Origin: Pannonibacter indicus
GTDB taxonomy: Bacteria; Pseudomonadota; Alphaproteobacteria; Rhizobiales; Stappiaceae
DNA: 64,000 nucleotides
Reading direction: 5' to 3'
NCBI RefSeq assembly: GCF_001418225.1
Contig: NZ_LIPT01000001.1
Coordinates: forward strand, 434,001-498,000
The first letter of the stretch is position 1. Each line of letters starts with the position of its first letter. The position numbers and the translations under genes are program-made. Below, in pieces: positions 1 to 7,214 of the stretch. The notes under the pieces were generated by a model. The model worked only from the letters and a program-made list of their open reading frames with translations, made no database searches and had not been told where the DNA came from.

Positions 1-71
1 GGACGCTGCCGGCAGCGTGAGGCTATTTTCCTCTCCGTCCGCTGCGGACGGAGAGGAAAACCCCGGAAGCA

Positions 72-368
72 TCAGGCGGGTTCGCGCACCTGCATCTCGA
101 TGCGCAAGCCCGCTGCTGTTGCCATATTCACCAGCGCATCAAGACCGAACAGATTGATCTTGCCGCGCATCAGGTCAGACACACGCGGCTGCGTCACGCC
201 AAACATCTGCGCGGCCTGCGCCTGATTCAGTCCGGCACGCTCGATATGGCTCTTCAACGCCATCATCAGCATGGAGCGAAGCTTCATGTTCTCCACTTCT
301 TCCGGCGTGTCTTCGATGGCGTCCCAGACACTGGCAAACCGCTCATTGGCAAACTGCGGCTCATTCAT
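72..368 (-). CDS. HigA-like XRE-family antitoxin
   Basis: A 98-residue DNA-binding protein that looks like the antitoxin half of a HigBA-type toxin-antitoxin pair. The helix-turn-helix lies at about residues 45-75 (NQAQAAQMFGVTQPRVSDLM), as in HTH_37-type antitoxins. Such proteins bind their toxin through the acidic N-terminal part and repress their own promoter. Its ATG overlaps the stop of the toxin gene upstream by four bases, the usual toxin-first HigBA order. The reading frame is intact while the toxin frame is broken, so it is probably an orphan antitoxin. A palindrome at 714-731 is the likely operator. Family call is firm; the pairing is inferred from order and overlap. Confidence 0.85.
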   Translation of the reverse strand: MNEPQFANERFASVWDAIEDTPEEVENMKLRSMLMMALKSHIERAGLNQAQAAQMFGVTQPRVSDLMRGKINLFGLDALVNMATAAGLRIEMQVREPA

Positions 369-705
369 CGGCCCTGTTCCTTCAGCAAGTCGCGGTAACG
401 CTTCGCAGCGAGATCAAGATCGGACTTTGCCGTTTTTTCCGTCTTCTTCTGAAAGCAATGAAGCACGTAAACAGCATCAGCAAACCTGGCGGCATAGATG
501 ACGCGGAACGCACCGGACGCATCGCGGATCCGGATTTCCTTCACCCCTTGCCCCACCGTTGTTCATCGGCTTCCAGTCATCCGGCTCAAGACCGCTTTGC
601 ACCCGGTCAAGCTGATACCCGGCGTCCCGCCGCACCTGTGGCGGAAAGGCGCGCATGTCATCAGGAGAGCTGCCACAGAAAGCGACTGGTTATGGATCCC
701 GCCAT
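365..705 (-). pseudogene. HigB/Gp49-like toxin, broken by two frameshifts
   Basis: This is the remains of a RelE/HigB-superfamily mRNA interferase of the phage Gp49-like family, normally about 110 residues. The C-terminal half (GTG at 556, then GQGVKEIRIRDASGAFRVIY) reads in one frame. The middle (DDMRAFPPQVRRDAGYQLDR up to DDWKPMN) reads in a second frame, about 560-680. The only ATG next to the promoter (703-705) is in the third frame and stops after 14 codons. Two frame changes are therefore needed, one near 560 and one near 690. I infer that no functional toxin is made. A pair of sequencing errors is the alternative explanation. Confidence 0.75.
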
Positions 706-711
706 AATCCG

Positions 712-739
712 AGTATACAAAATTTTGTATAAAAGACAA
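712..739 (-). promoter_or_regulatory. Promoter and operator of the HigBA-like locus
   Basis: On the minus strand a -35-like TTGTCT (739-734) and a -10 TATACT (717-712) are separated by 16 bases. A perfect 18-bp palindrome, TATACAAAATTTTGTATA at 714-731, fills the spacer and overlaps the -10. This is the classic arrangement for autorepression by an antitoxin. A start site about 6-7 bases past the -10 would fall on the ATG at 705, so the message could be leaderless. Confidence 0.75.
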
Positions 740-1073
740 GCTGCCGCAAGGTCCCTGTCAGTTCATCCGCAAACCGCCCCCGCTGCGCCGTCCCGGCCTC
801 CGTGCCGGGACCTGTCATGGACGCAAGGCCCTGGCCCGCCGCACCATCCGCTCCATCCGCGCCGGAGGATCATCCATACAATAAGCTGAATTATTCATGC
901 ATACGGCGCCACATCGCGCCTGCCGCATCAAAAGCCAGGCAACGCCATGGGGCAACCGCCCCAAGGCACCAGAAATCCGCCATTTTCCCCGCATTTGCCG
1001 GACAGCTTCACCGCCGTCATCCACAGGCAGAACAGCCACTTCTGCCGCCTGTCAAAATCCCGTCAAACCCCGC
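740..1073. other. Non-coding stretch left of the tRNA
   Basis: No convincing gene was found here. Short open frames on both strands show no recognisable domain and no ribosome binding site. Apart from the TA promoter on the left and the tRNA promoter on the right I see no structured element. Confidence 0.5.
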
Positions 1074-1103
1074 TTGACAGGAGCCCCCGCCCCTTCCTAT
1101 AAG
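1074..1103 (+). promoter_or_regulatory. Promoter of tRNA-Met
   Basis: A consensus -35 TTGACA (1074-1079) and a near-consensus -10 TATAAG (1098-1103) are 18 bases apart, about 90 bases upstream of the mature tRNA. This is a strong sigma-70-type promoter by sequence. Confidence 0.65.
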
Positions 1104-1196
1104 CTCCCCACACCGGCGCCACCGCGCCGCGCTCAAGCCTCTGCCCGCCGGACAGCACCAACCTCTCCGGCACTCCAAAACGGCAGACGGATGGAT

Positions 1197-1273
1197 GGCG
1201 GAGTAGCTCAGTTGGTTAGAGCAGCGGAATCATAATCCGCGTGTCGGGGGTTCGAGTCCCTCCTCCGCTACCA
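1197..1273 (+). tRNA. tRNA-Met (CAT), elongator type
   Basis: The 77-base cloverleaf is clear. The 7-bp acceptor stem is GGCGGAG with CTCCGCT (first pair G:U). The D-arm reads AGCTCAGTTGGTTAGAGC. The anticodon stem is 1224-1228 with 1236-1240 around loop ATCATAA, giving anticodon CAT at 1231-1233. The T-arm contains GGTTCGAGTCC and an encoded CCA ends at 1273. The acceptor stem is paired at position 1:72 by G:U, unlike an initiator tRNA, and the sequence resembles alphaproteobacterial elongator tRNA-Met. A lysidine-modified tRNA-Ile2 also has a CAT gene anticodon but is less likely. A T-run follows directly. Confidence 0.95.
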
Positions 1274-1324
1274 CTTTTCCAGTTATTTTATTGTTTTAGC
1301 TACACAAATGGCTGAACTCCCAGA

Positions 1325-1510
1325 GTCTGCCTCAAAAGAGGTGAGTGATTTCAACAGGCTATGATTCCTCCGGATTTGCGAGATTCGATGGAGTTCAAAA
1401 TGGCCTGGAGCGAAATCACCCGCCGGCACTATGACCGGCGGACGGCACGCTATGCAAGCGGCATCATAGATCGGGAATGGGCTTTGGTTGAACCTTTTTT
1501 TGCCCATGGC
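1325..1510 (+). mobile_element. IS5-family insertion sequence remnant (5' part of transposase)
   Basis: The frame from ATG 1388 (internal ATG 1400) encodes MAWSEITRRHYDRRTARYAS followed by DREWALVEPFF. This is the conserved N-terminus of IS5-family transposases. The match stops near 1505, where the sequence becomes the antisense of the acetyltransferase toxin gene. Only about 40 codons of a transposase that is normally several hundred residues survive. I cannot place terminal inverted repeats or a target duplication, so both edges are approximate. It looks like an old insertion whose remainder was deleted. Confidence 0.7.
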
Positions 1511-1973
1511 CCGCATAGAGTCTCATCCGCCGTTCGGCGAAGTCAGAGTTGCCATCGTCGAAAACATCGAGCACAACAACATCGAGCCCCATATGCTCCG
1601 CAGCTCGGGCGACGCGCGGCAGTGCATCGGCCAGAAGGTCGCCGCCGTAGCCCTGACCAGCATTGCGCTGGTCCACGCCGGTCATGGACAGAAATGCCGC
1701 CGGAATGGATCCATGCGCGGGCCGGGTGCGGGCGTATTTCGCCGGCAGGTCCTGATAGTCGATCGCATGGACATTGAGCGCATAGAAGCCGATCACCGCG
1801 CCATCCGGGGCAGTCATCACATGGACGCGCAGATTACCGGCATCAGCCAGCTTCTTCGCGGTCTTCTTGAAGGAGTTGTCAACCTGCTCAACACCGCAGG
1901 AGAAGGCCGTCCGGTCGTGCTTGTCCGGATCGAACGGCTCTATGAGGCTTTTCGGCGATTCACCGCCAGTCAC
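1464..1973 (-). pseudogene. TacT-like GNAT acetyltransferase toxin, 3' end replaced by IS remnant
   Basis: The 169-residue frame begins like a TacT-type toxin, a GNAT enzyme that acetylates the amino acid on charged tRNA and stops translation. The start (SLIEPFDPDKHDRTAFSCGV), the beta-strand VIGFYALNVHAIDY and the acetyl-CoA loop region (GVDQRNAGQGYGGDLLADAL) are all present. After RMRLYAG the family consensus (a YGF motif and a final beta-strand) is lost. The last 14 residues (HGQKKVQPKPIPDL) are the antisense of the IS5 transposase start. The final strand shapes the acetyl-CoA and substrate pocket, so loss of activity is likely but inferred. Its ATG overlaps the antitoxin stop by 4 bases. 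Confidence 0.75.
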
Positions 1974-2278
1974 TTCGACAGTACAAGCGACTTATGGCGG
2001 GCAAATGCGTCCTTCAGCTTCGCGGACGGCTGCGGCGGTGGTTCGAGCGCGTCGAAGAAAGCGGCGTGATCGACAGGTTCAAGCAACGTGCGCTCATGCG
2101 CGGCGATTGTCGCAAGCGCGGACTGGTAGGCGGCGCTCATGGTGAACACGCTGCCGTTCACGCCGCTCAGTGCCGCAGCGCGCTGGATGGCCTGCTTGAC
2201 ATGCGGCTTGGCACGAAAGCTCATTCGCTCGCTTGCACGGCCGTCAATGTCCTTCGTTGTGTCATCAAATGCAGGCAT
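1970..2278 (-). CDS. TacA-like DUF1778 antitoxin
   Basis: A 102-residue antitoxin of the DUF1778/TacA family. It has an N-terminal ribbon-helix-helix DNA-binding part (RMSFRAKPHVKQAIQRAAAL) and a C-terminal toxin-wrapping tail (EPVDHAAFFDALEPPPQPSA). I chose ATG 2278 (MPAFDDTT) because family similarity starts there. An upstream in-frame start at 2383 would run through the probable operator at 2314-2330. The gene is intact and lies directly upstream of the truncated acetyltransferase toxin with a 4-base overlap, so it probably now acts alone as a repressor. Confidence 0.85.
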   Translation of the reverse strand: MPAFDDTTKDIDGRASERMSFRAKPHVKQAIQRAAALSGVNGSVFTMSAAYQSALATIAAHERTLLEPVDHAAFFDALEPPPQPSAKLKDAFARHKSLVLSK

Positions 2279-2313
2279 GGCTGCTTTCCAGAGACCTGAA
2301 GCAGCGCGAGATA

Positions 2314-2330
2314 TACGCCTCGACGGCGTA
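2314..2330. promoter_or_regulatory. Inverted repeat upstream of tacA-like gene, candidate operator
   Basis: TACGCC and GGCGTA form a perfect 6-bp inverted repeat around TCGAC, with partial symmetry continuing outward. It sits 36 bases upstream of the antitoxin start, where ribbon-helix-helix antitoxins usually bind. Confidence 0.4.
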
Positions 2331-2411
2331 CATGACAACGAAACGGTCTGGCTCGAATACTGCCGCGGGGCTTCGCCCTGCAAAGCCTCGTAAATCGGGC
2401 GCCTCGGCCCC

Positions 2412-2746
2412 TCACGTCGCCTTTTTGACGAACTCGGACTTCAGGCCGATCGGGCCGATGCCGGGGATCTTGCAGTCGATGTTGTGGCCGCTGTCGGCGA
2501 GACGGATGCCGCGGACCTTGGTGCCGATCTTGAGGACACAGGAGGAGCCCTTGAGCTTCAGGTCCTTGATCAGGGTCACCGTGTCGCCATCGGCGAGCAG
2601 GTTCCAACGCTATCACGCACTTCAAGGCCCGCCTCGGGTGCGGCGGCCAGCGGCCATTCATGCCCGCACTCGGGGCATGTCAGGGTGCCTTCCACTTCAT
2701 AGGTGAAGGTGGAGCGGCATTCGGGGCAAGGGGGCAAAGTGTCCAT
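2412..2746 (-). pseudogene. PhnA/YjdM-like zinc-ribbon protein, single-base frameshift
   Basis: From ATG 2746 the frame reads MDTLPPCPECRSTFTYEVEG and then LTCPECGHEW, the two CxxC pairs of the PhnA zinc ribbon, up to VRDSVG near 2607. The rest of the family ([20 protein letters not shown], ending in FVKKAT and a stop at 2412) continues in a different frame. One missing base around 2601-2607 explains the break. The family, historically called alkylphosphonate utilisation protein PhnA (YjdM), has no firmly known role. The total length of 335 bases is one base short of 112 codons, which fits a single deletion or a sequencing error. Confidence 0.8.
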
Positions 2747-2832
2747 GGCCGGGGTATAGGCCCCGCCCCGGCTGATGGCAACATCAGGGTTTTCCCTTAG
2801 GCCGCTGCCATCAGCGCAGGCAGCACAGGGCC

Positions 2833-4494
2833 CTAGTCCCCGCTCATCGCCCGGATCAGCACATCGCGCAGGCCGTCCATGCCCGGCTCCCGGCCTGCCT
2901 GCGGCGTGGCGGCCGGCATCATGCCGGGGGTGAAGCCATGCTCGAGAAAGCGGGAGACAAGCGCCCGGTCGCGGCTGACCACATGGACGGGCACGGCACG
3001 CGAGGCCCCTTGCCCGGTGATGATCGCCGCCGGCTGGTGGTCGCCCAGAAACACATAGAGCGCCTCGCCGTCCGAGCGGGCGATATAGCTGCCGAGGGTT
3101 TCCAGCGCATAATCGATGGTGCGGATATAGTGATCGCGCACCCGCTCCGGGTCGGCCCAGACCACGGCGGGACTGTCGCCGCTTTCCGCCTGAGCGTTGA
3201 AATTGCTGCCCTCTGCGGCCTTGTCCCAGTCAATGAGGCTTGGCACCGGTGTCCACGGCGCGTGGCTGGAGATAAGGGCGATTTCCGCCATCACCGGCTT
3301 GCCCTCTGCCGCTGCGGGCAGGCGCGCCAGCCTGTCAAAGGCGGAGAGCGTATACTGGTCCGGCATCGTCACCCAGTTAAAGGGCTTGCCGGTGTAGCCA
3401 AGGTCCTCGGCCGCCAGCACCGTGTCATAGCCATAATAGGCAGACTCCGGCCAGTCCATGGTGATGGCGGGCATCACCGCCACGCTCTGCCACCCGGCAT
3501 CGCGGAACAGGCGGTTGAGGCTCGGCCTGCCGCTGCGCATCAGCAGGTCATAGCGCGCCTGACTGTCCACCCACAGGCCCGACAGCAGCGTGCCATGGGC
3601 GAGCCAGCTGAGGCCGCCCACGGTCGGCGCGCGGGTCCAGCCGCTGGCCATGGCATAGCCCGCCTCCTCCAGCTCTGCCTGCACGGCGGCAAGGCGCGGG
3701 CCGGTGAGCGGGGCATAGCGCGGGTCCTCGATGGCGCTGCGGCCATAGGATTCGATGAAGGCCAGCACCACATCCTGCCCCCGGACGCGGGCGAAAAGCT
3801 GCCCGGGCGGCGGCAGGTCCGCAGGCTGCATCAGTTCGGCCTCAAAGGCGCTGAGGTCAGCGATGGAACGGGCCACCACCTTCAGCCGTTCTCCGAGGCT
3901 GGCGCTCTGGAACCCGGCATTGCCGCCGGCGGCGAGCATCGCAAGCCCCCCTGCCAGCAGGATGGCAAAGCCAGCCAGCGCAGGCAGGCGCAAGGGGGCC
4001 CGCATGCGGATGAGGCAGACTGCCGACCAGAAGAACGCCGCCATCGCTCCTGCAAGCACGGCAAAGGCCAGAGCCACAGCCAGCCCAGCGGTGAAGCTGC
4101 CGATGGTGCCGGACAGAAGGTTCCAGCCATCGCCCAGCATCCTGATATCGAGGTAGGGGTTGAACGGCCGCTGAAACGCCATCTGCACGCCGGTGTCGGC
4201 AAGTTTCAGGACCAGCAGAACGAAGACCAGCACAGTGGTCAAGACAGCGGCGCCATAGGCAGACCGCTTCGGCAGCAGCAGCAAGGCAAGCCCCGCCAGC
4301 GGCAGCTCGAAGGGCAGGTGCGCGAAAGCACCCAGCGTGTAGCCGCCCGGCCGGTCCGGCAGGTTGCAGGCCGTCATGATGACCAACAGGAACACGGCCA
4401 GCGCCACAACGGGCCTCAGTGAGCCGCTGCGGGCCAGATCATCTTCCCCTGCCCTCGCCTTCGGGGTCTTGCCGCTCCATCTATGGCCTGTCAT
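2833..4494 (-). CDS. Membrane-anchored sulfatase/phosphotransferase-fold protein
   Basis: A 553-residue protein of the alkaline-phosphatase superfamily, in the group that includes LTA synthase-like and phosphoethanolamine-transferase-like enzymes. About five hydrophobic segments fill residues 25-200; the rest is a periplasmic catalytic domain. Metal- and substrate-site motifs visible are DVVLAFIESYG, a possible nucleophile region TVGGLSWLAHG, SHAPWTP and VFLGDHQP. Such enzymes move a phospho-head-group from a lipid donor or hydrolyse a sulfate or phosphate ester; the substrate cannot be read here. It is divergent from the UPF0104-like gene 73 bases away and lies beside lipid and sugar-modifying genes, suggesting envelope modification. 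Confidence 0.75.
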   Translation of the reverse strand: MTGHRWSGKTPKARAGEDDLARSGSLRPVVALAVFLLVIMTACNLPDRPGGYTLGAFAHLPFELPLAGLALLLLPKRSAYGAAVLTTVLVFVLLVLKLADTGVQMAFQRPFNPYLDIRMLGDGWNLLSGTIGSFTAGLAVALAFAVLAGAMAAFFWSAVCLIRMRAPLRLPALAGFAILLAGGLAMLAAGGNAGFQSASLGERLKVVARSIADLSAFEAELMQPADLPPPGQLFARVRGQDVVLAFIESYGRSAIEDPRYAPLTGPRLAAVQAELEEAGYAMASGWTRAPTVGGLSWLAHGTLLSGLWVDSQARYDLLMRSGRPSLNRLFRDAGWQSVAVMPAITMDWPESAYYGYDTVLAAEDLGYTGKPFNWVTMPDQYTLSAFDRLARLPAAAEGKPVMAEIALISSHAPWTPVPSLIDWDKAAEGSNFNAQAESGDSPAVVWADPERVRDHYIRTIDYALETLGSYIARSDGEALYVFLGDHQPAAIITGQGASRAVPVHVVSRDRALVSRFLEHGFTPGMMPAATPQAGREPGMDGLRDVLIRAMSGD

Positions 4495-4567
4495 TCACTT
4501 TGCCTTCTCTTGTTCCGGAGCCGCCTTTGCCCCCCGCCCCATCCGACCGCCAGCCTGAGACTTCCCC

Positions 4568-5518
4568 TTGCGCAAGGTGAGGCTGCTTGCGCCGCTTGCG
4601 GGTCTGGCGCTTCTGGCTGGCCTCATTGCCCTCCTGGATCCGGCCGGCATCGCGGCCGCCCTCGCCAAAGCGCCAGCCGGCCATCTGCTGGCCGGGTTGC
4701 TGCTCGTCCAGCTTCAGACAGTGTTGTCGGCGGTGCGCTGGCGTTTCACCGCTGCCCGCCTTGGCCATTCCATTCCGCTTGGCGCGGCCATCCGGGAATA
4801 TTACCTCGGCGGCACGCTCAACCTGCTGCTGCCCGGCGGCATGGCGGGGGATGCGGCGCGGATCTACCGGGTGAAGGAGAGCGCAGAGGGCGGCTGGAAA
4901 CAGGCGGCCACGGCCGTGGCGCTGGAGCGGATGTCCGGCCAGCTTGCCTTCGCGCTTCTCATGGGCGGCGGGCTCCTCGCCTGGGCCGTCATTCTGCCAG
5001 CGGAGAGCATCCCCGCCTTGCCGCAGGTTTCCGCGCCCTCCGCACCGCCCCTCGTCTGGCTGGCCGCCGCAGGTCTTGTGCTGGCTGCGCTCGCCCTGCC
5101 ACTGCTCTGCCCGGCCTTGCGCGCCCGCCTGCGCCGTTTTGGGCCGGTGGCTCATCAGGCGCTGCGTGCCGCCTTCTGGAGCAGAGGCGCACTGGCCGTG
5201 CAGGTGGGCCTCAGCCTGCTGATCACCGGAAGCTACCTGCTGACTTTCACGGTCGCGTCCGATGCTGTCGGAGCCAGCCTGCCAGTGTTTGCAGTGGTCA
5301 CCATCATTCCCCTGTGCCTGCTCAGCATGCTGATCCCGGTGGGCGTCGGCGGCTGGGGCACACGGGAGGCTGCGGCAGCAGCCCTTTGGCCGCTGTTCGG
5401 CTTCACCGCAGCGCAAGGGCTGGCGGCGAGCCTGCTGTATGGAATGATATCGCTGGCCGGAGCGGCCTTGCCGGGGCTCGCTCTCCTGGCGCTGGAGCTT
5501 CTGCGCCAGAAACGCTGA
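4568..5518 (+). CDS. UPF0104/lysylphosphatidylglycerol-synthase-like membrane protein
   Basis: A 316-residue integral membrane protein of the family that includes the flippase domain of MprF and the AglD-type proteins. Hydrophobic helices run through the whole chain, and the family signature is visible at about residues 75-105 (YYLGGTLNLLLPGGMAGDAA, RIYRVK) and again as IPVGVGGWGTREAAA. There is no soluble aminoacyltransferase domain, so a transport or flipping role for a lipid is more likely than lipid aminoacylation. The longest frame begins at TTG 4568; GTG 4578 is an alternative frame-independent start that I consider less likely. It is the only rightward gene in this envelope-type group. 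Confidence 0.8.
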   Translation: MRKVRLLAPLAGLALLAGLIALLDPAGIAAALAKAPAGHLLAGLLLVQLQTVLSAVRWRFTAARLGHSIPLGAAIREYYLGGTLNLLLPGGMAGDAARIYRVKESAEGGWKQAATAVALERMSGQLAFALLMGGGLLAWAVILPAESIPALPQVSAPSAPPLVWLAAAGLVLAALALPLLCPALRARLRRFGPVAHQALRAAFWSRGALAVQVGLSLLITGSYLLTFTVASDAVGASLPVFAVVTIIPLCLLSMLIPVGVGGWGTREAAAAALWPLFGFTAAQGLAASLLYGMISLAGAALPGLALLALELLRQKR

Positions 5519-5532
5519 TCCCGCCAGCCGCA

Positions 5533-6285
5533 TCAGGCCGCCAGCCTTGCATAGATATCGCCCGAGGGGCTTTCCGGCGTCAGCCCTGCAATCTCCGCCA
5601 GCACGTCATCCCCTGTCACCCAGTGGCCGCTGACAAAGCGGTGCTGCTCGCCTACCACCCGGTTGAAGCGGTAGGGGCCGAGCTTCTCCAGCAAGGCCAC
5701 CGCCTCGCGTGCCACCTCCGGCAGGGCCGGGATATATTCAAGGGCCACGAGAGGGATAGGCTGCGACAGGCCGCGCAGGATATCGCTTTCCGCACCTTCC
5801 ACGTCGATCTTGCAGAAGGCCGGGCGGCCATAGCGCTCGATCAGCCGGTCCAGCGTCGTCACAGGCAAGCGGATCTCGCTATCCCACACCACGTCGCGGA
5901 AACCTTCCGTTCCGCGCACACCATCGATGAACCGGTCCGAAATGGTCGTCACCGTCGGGTAGCGGCTGGAAATGTGCAGCACAGCCTCCCCCTCCTCAGC
6001 CCCCACAGCCACCGTTTCGAAGCCGCGCAGGCGGTGAGCGAGATGGCGCTCGATCATCCGCGCAAAGACGGGCTGCGGCTCCACCGCCACCACTTCGGCG
6101 CCAAGACCCAGCAGCGTGGCGCTGCGGCTGCCGACATGGGCGCCGATATCAAAGACGAGATCACCGGGGGCAACAAGCCGCCGGTAGAACCGTTTCAGCT
6201 GCCAGCGCCGCCAGGGCTGGCCGTAATAGATGACAAGCGAACGGGCAAGGCCCAGTGCGGCACGGACTGAGATCCTTCCGGTCAA
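5533..6285 (-). CDS. FkbM-family SAM-dependent methyltransferase
   Basis: The SAM-binding motif I is VFDIGAHVG (about residues 44-52), followed by the acidic AVEP at 67-70. The FkbM hallmark KIDVEGAE is at 159-166. FkbM enzymes O-methylate sugars, polyketides or glycolipids; the substrate here is unknown. I chose TTG 6285, which overlaps the stop of the phosphatidyltransferase gene (TTGA), giving 250 residues of normal family length. The longer open frame to 6585 is antisense-like sequence inside the neighbour. The overlap implies translational coupling, so methylation may act on the phospholipid made by the partner. Confidence 0.8.
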   Translation of the reverse strand: MTGRISVRAALGLARSLVIYYGQPWRRWQLKRFYRRLVAPGDLVFDIGAHVGSRSATLLGLGAEVVAVEPQPVFARMIERHLAHRLRGFETVAVGAEEGEAVLHISSRYPTVTTISDRFIDGVRGTEGFRDVVWDSEIRLPVTTLDRLIERYGRPAFCKIDVEGAESDILRGLSQPIPLVALEYIPALPEVAREAVALLEKLGPYRFNRVVGEQHRFVSGHWVTGDDVLAEIAGLTPESPSGDIYARLAA

Positions 6286-7085
6286 AGGCCAGCCTCCGGC
6301 TTGCGCAGCAGATAGGCCGTGTCCACCGCAAAGGACCAGGCGAGCGCCGTTAGCGCCACCGCTGCGATCCAGACAGAAAGCGGCGCCGTGACGAACGGCA
6401 GCAGCAGCACGCAGAGCGCCGCCACCTGCACCACGCAGACCAGCTTGCGCCGGAAAGACGGCGGCAGCGGCGCGGCAAGGCGACGCTGCACATATTGCGC
6501 CAGCACGAAGCCGTAGCGCATCAGCCCGATGAGCAGCACCCAGGGCCCCGCCTTGTCCAGCTGCCAAACGGCAGCCGAAAGACACAGGATCAGGAAGGCA
6601 TCCACTTCCATGTCGAAGCGGGCCCCAAGGTCCGATTCCTGATGGAGACGCCGCGCCAGATAGCCATCCAGCCCGTCCAGAGCCAGCGCCAGGCCCGCGA
6701 GCCCGGCCAGCGTCCAGTGAACCTCAACGCCGGCCCGGTGCATCTCCGCAAACAGCACCACCGCCGCAACAAGGCTGACCATCGCCGCGCGGATGGCCGT
6801 CACCGTGTTGGCCGCACCGAATTTGTGGAACTGGTGATGAACCAGCCCGCGCAGCACCAGACCAAACACCGCCAGCAGCACAGCGGATGCGGCCAGCGGC
6901 ACATCGAGCCCCAGAGACAGGGAGACAGATACCGCCGCATAGACCGCAACAGACAAGGCAAGGACGGCCGCCAGAACGCGAAGAGTATCCAGTCTCAAGG
7001 CGGACTGCTGAGCGGGTGCGCCCCTTGCTCCACCCGCGAACGGTATCGAGGTACCATGCCCTGTTGAGGTTTCATTCGACAGCAT
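6282..7085 (-). CDS. CDP-alcohol phosphatidyltransferase family protein
   Basis: A 267-residue membrane enzyme with the complete CDP-alcohol phosphotransferase motif: D137, D140, G141, A144, R145, G154, D158 and D162 (DGLDGYLARRLHQESDLGAR onward). These residues bind two metal ions and a CDP-linked donor. The family joins a lipid-CDP donor to an alcohol such as glycerol phosphate, serine, choline or inositol. The N-terminal 30 residues are polar and the remainder forms about six hydrophobic segments. It is the first gene of a two-gene unit with the FkbM methyltransferase. It is not obviously PgsA or PssA, so I leave the acceptor open. Confidence 0.8.
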   Translation of the reverse strand: MLSNETSTGHGTSIPFAGGARGAPAQQSALRLDTLRVLAAVLALSVAVYAAVSVSLSLGLDVPLAASAVLLAVFGLVLRGLVHHQFHKFGAANTVTAIRAAMVSLVAAVVLFAEMHRAGVEVHWTLAGLAGLALALDGLDGYLARRLHQESDLGARFDMEVDAFLILCLSAAVWQLDKAGPWVLLIGLMRYGFVLAQYVQRRLAAPLPPSFRRKLVCVVQVAALCVLLLPFVTAPLSVWIAAVALTALAWSFAVDTAYLLRKPEAGL

Positions 7086-7214
7086 CAGCGGCCACTCCGG
7101 CGAAAGGCTTTGCAGCGGGGCCCCACAGAGTTACGGGCTCTCACCTGCAATCCTTACGCAGGAACCTTGCTGTCAGATTGCTCAGCCGGGCAAGCTCTAT
7201 CGCTCTGCCCGCCT

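Noticed and set aside
1197-2746. Integrative element in the tRNA-Met 3' end
   Set aside because: No integrase gene and no repeated copy of the tRNA 3' end was seen in the window.
2938-4422. Long open frame antisense to the sulfatase-fold gene
   Set aside because: Composition is arginine/histidine/glutamine-rich with no domain, as expected for an antisense shadow in high-GC DNA.
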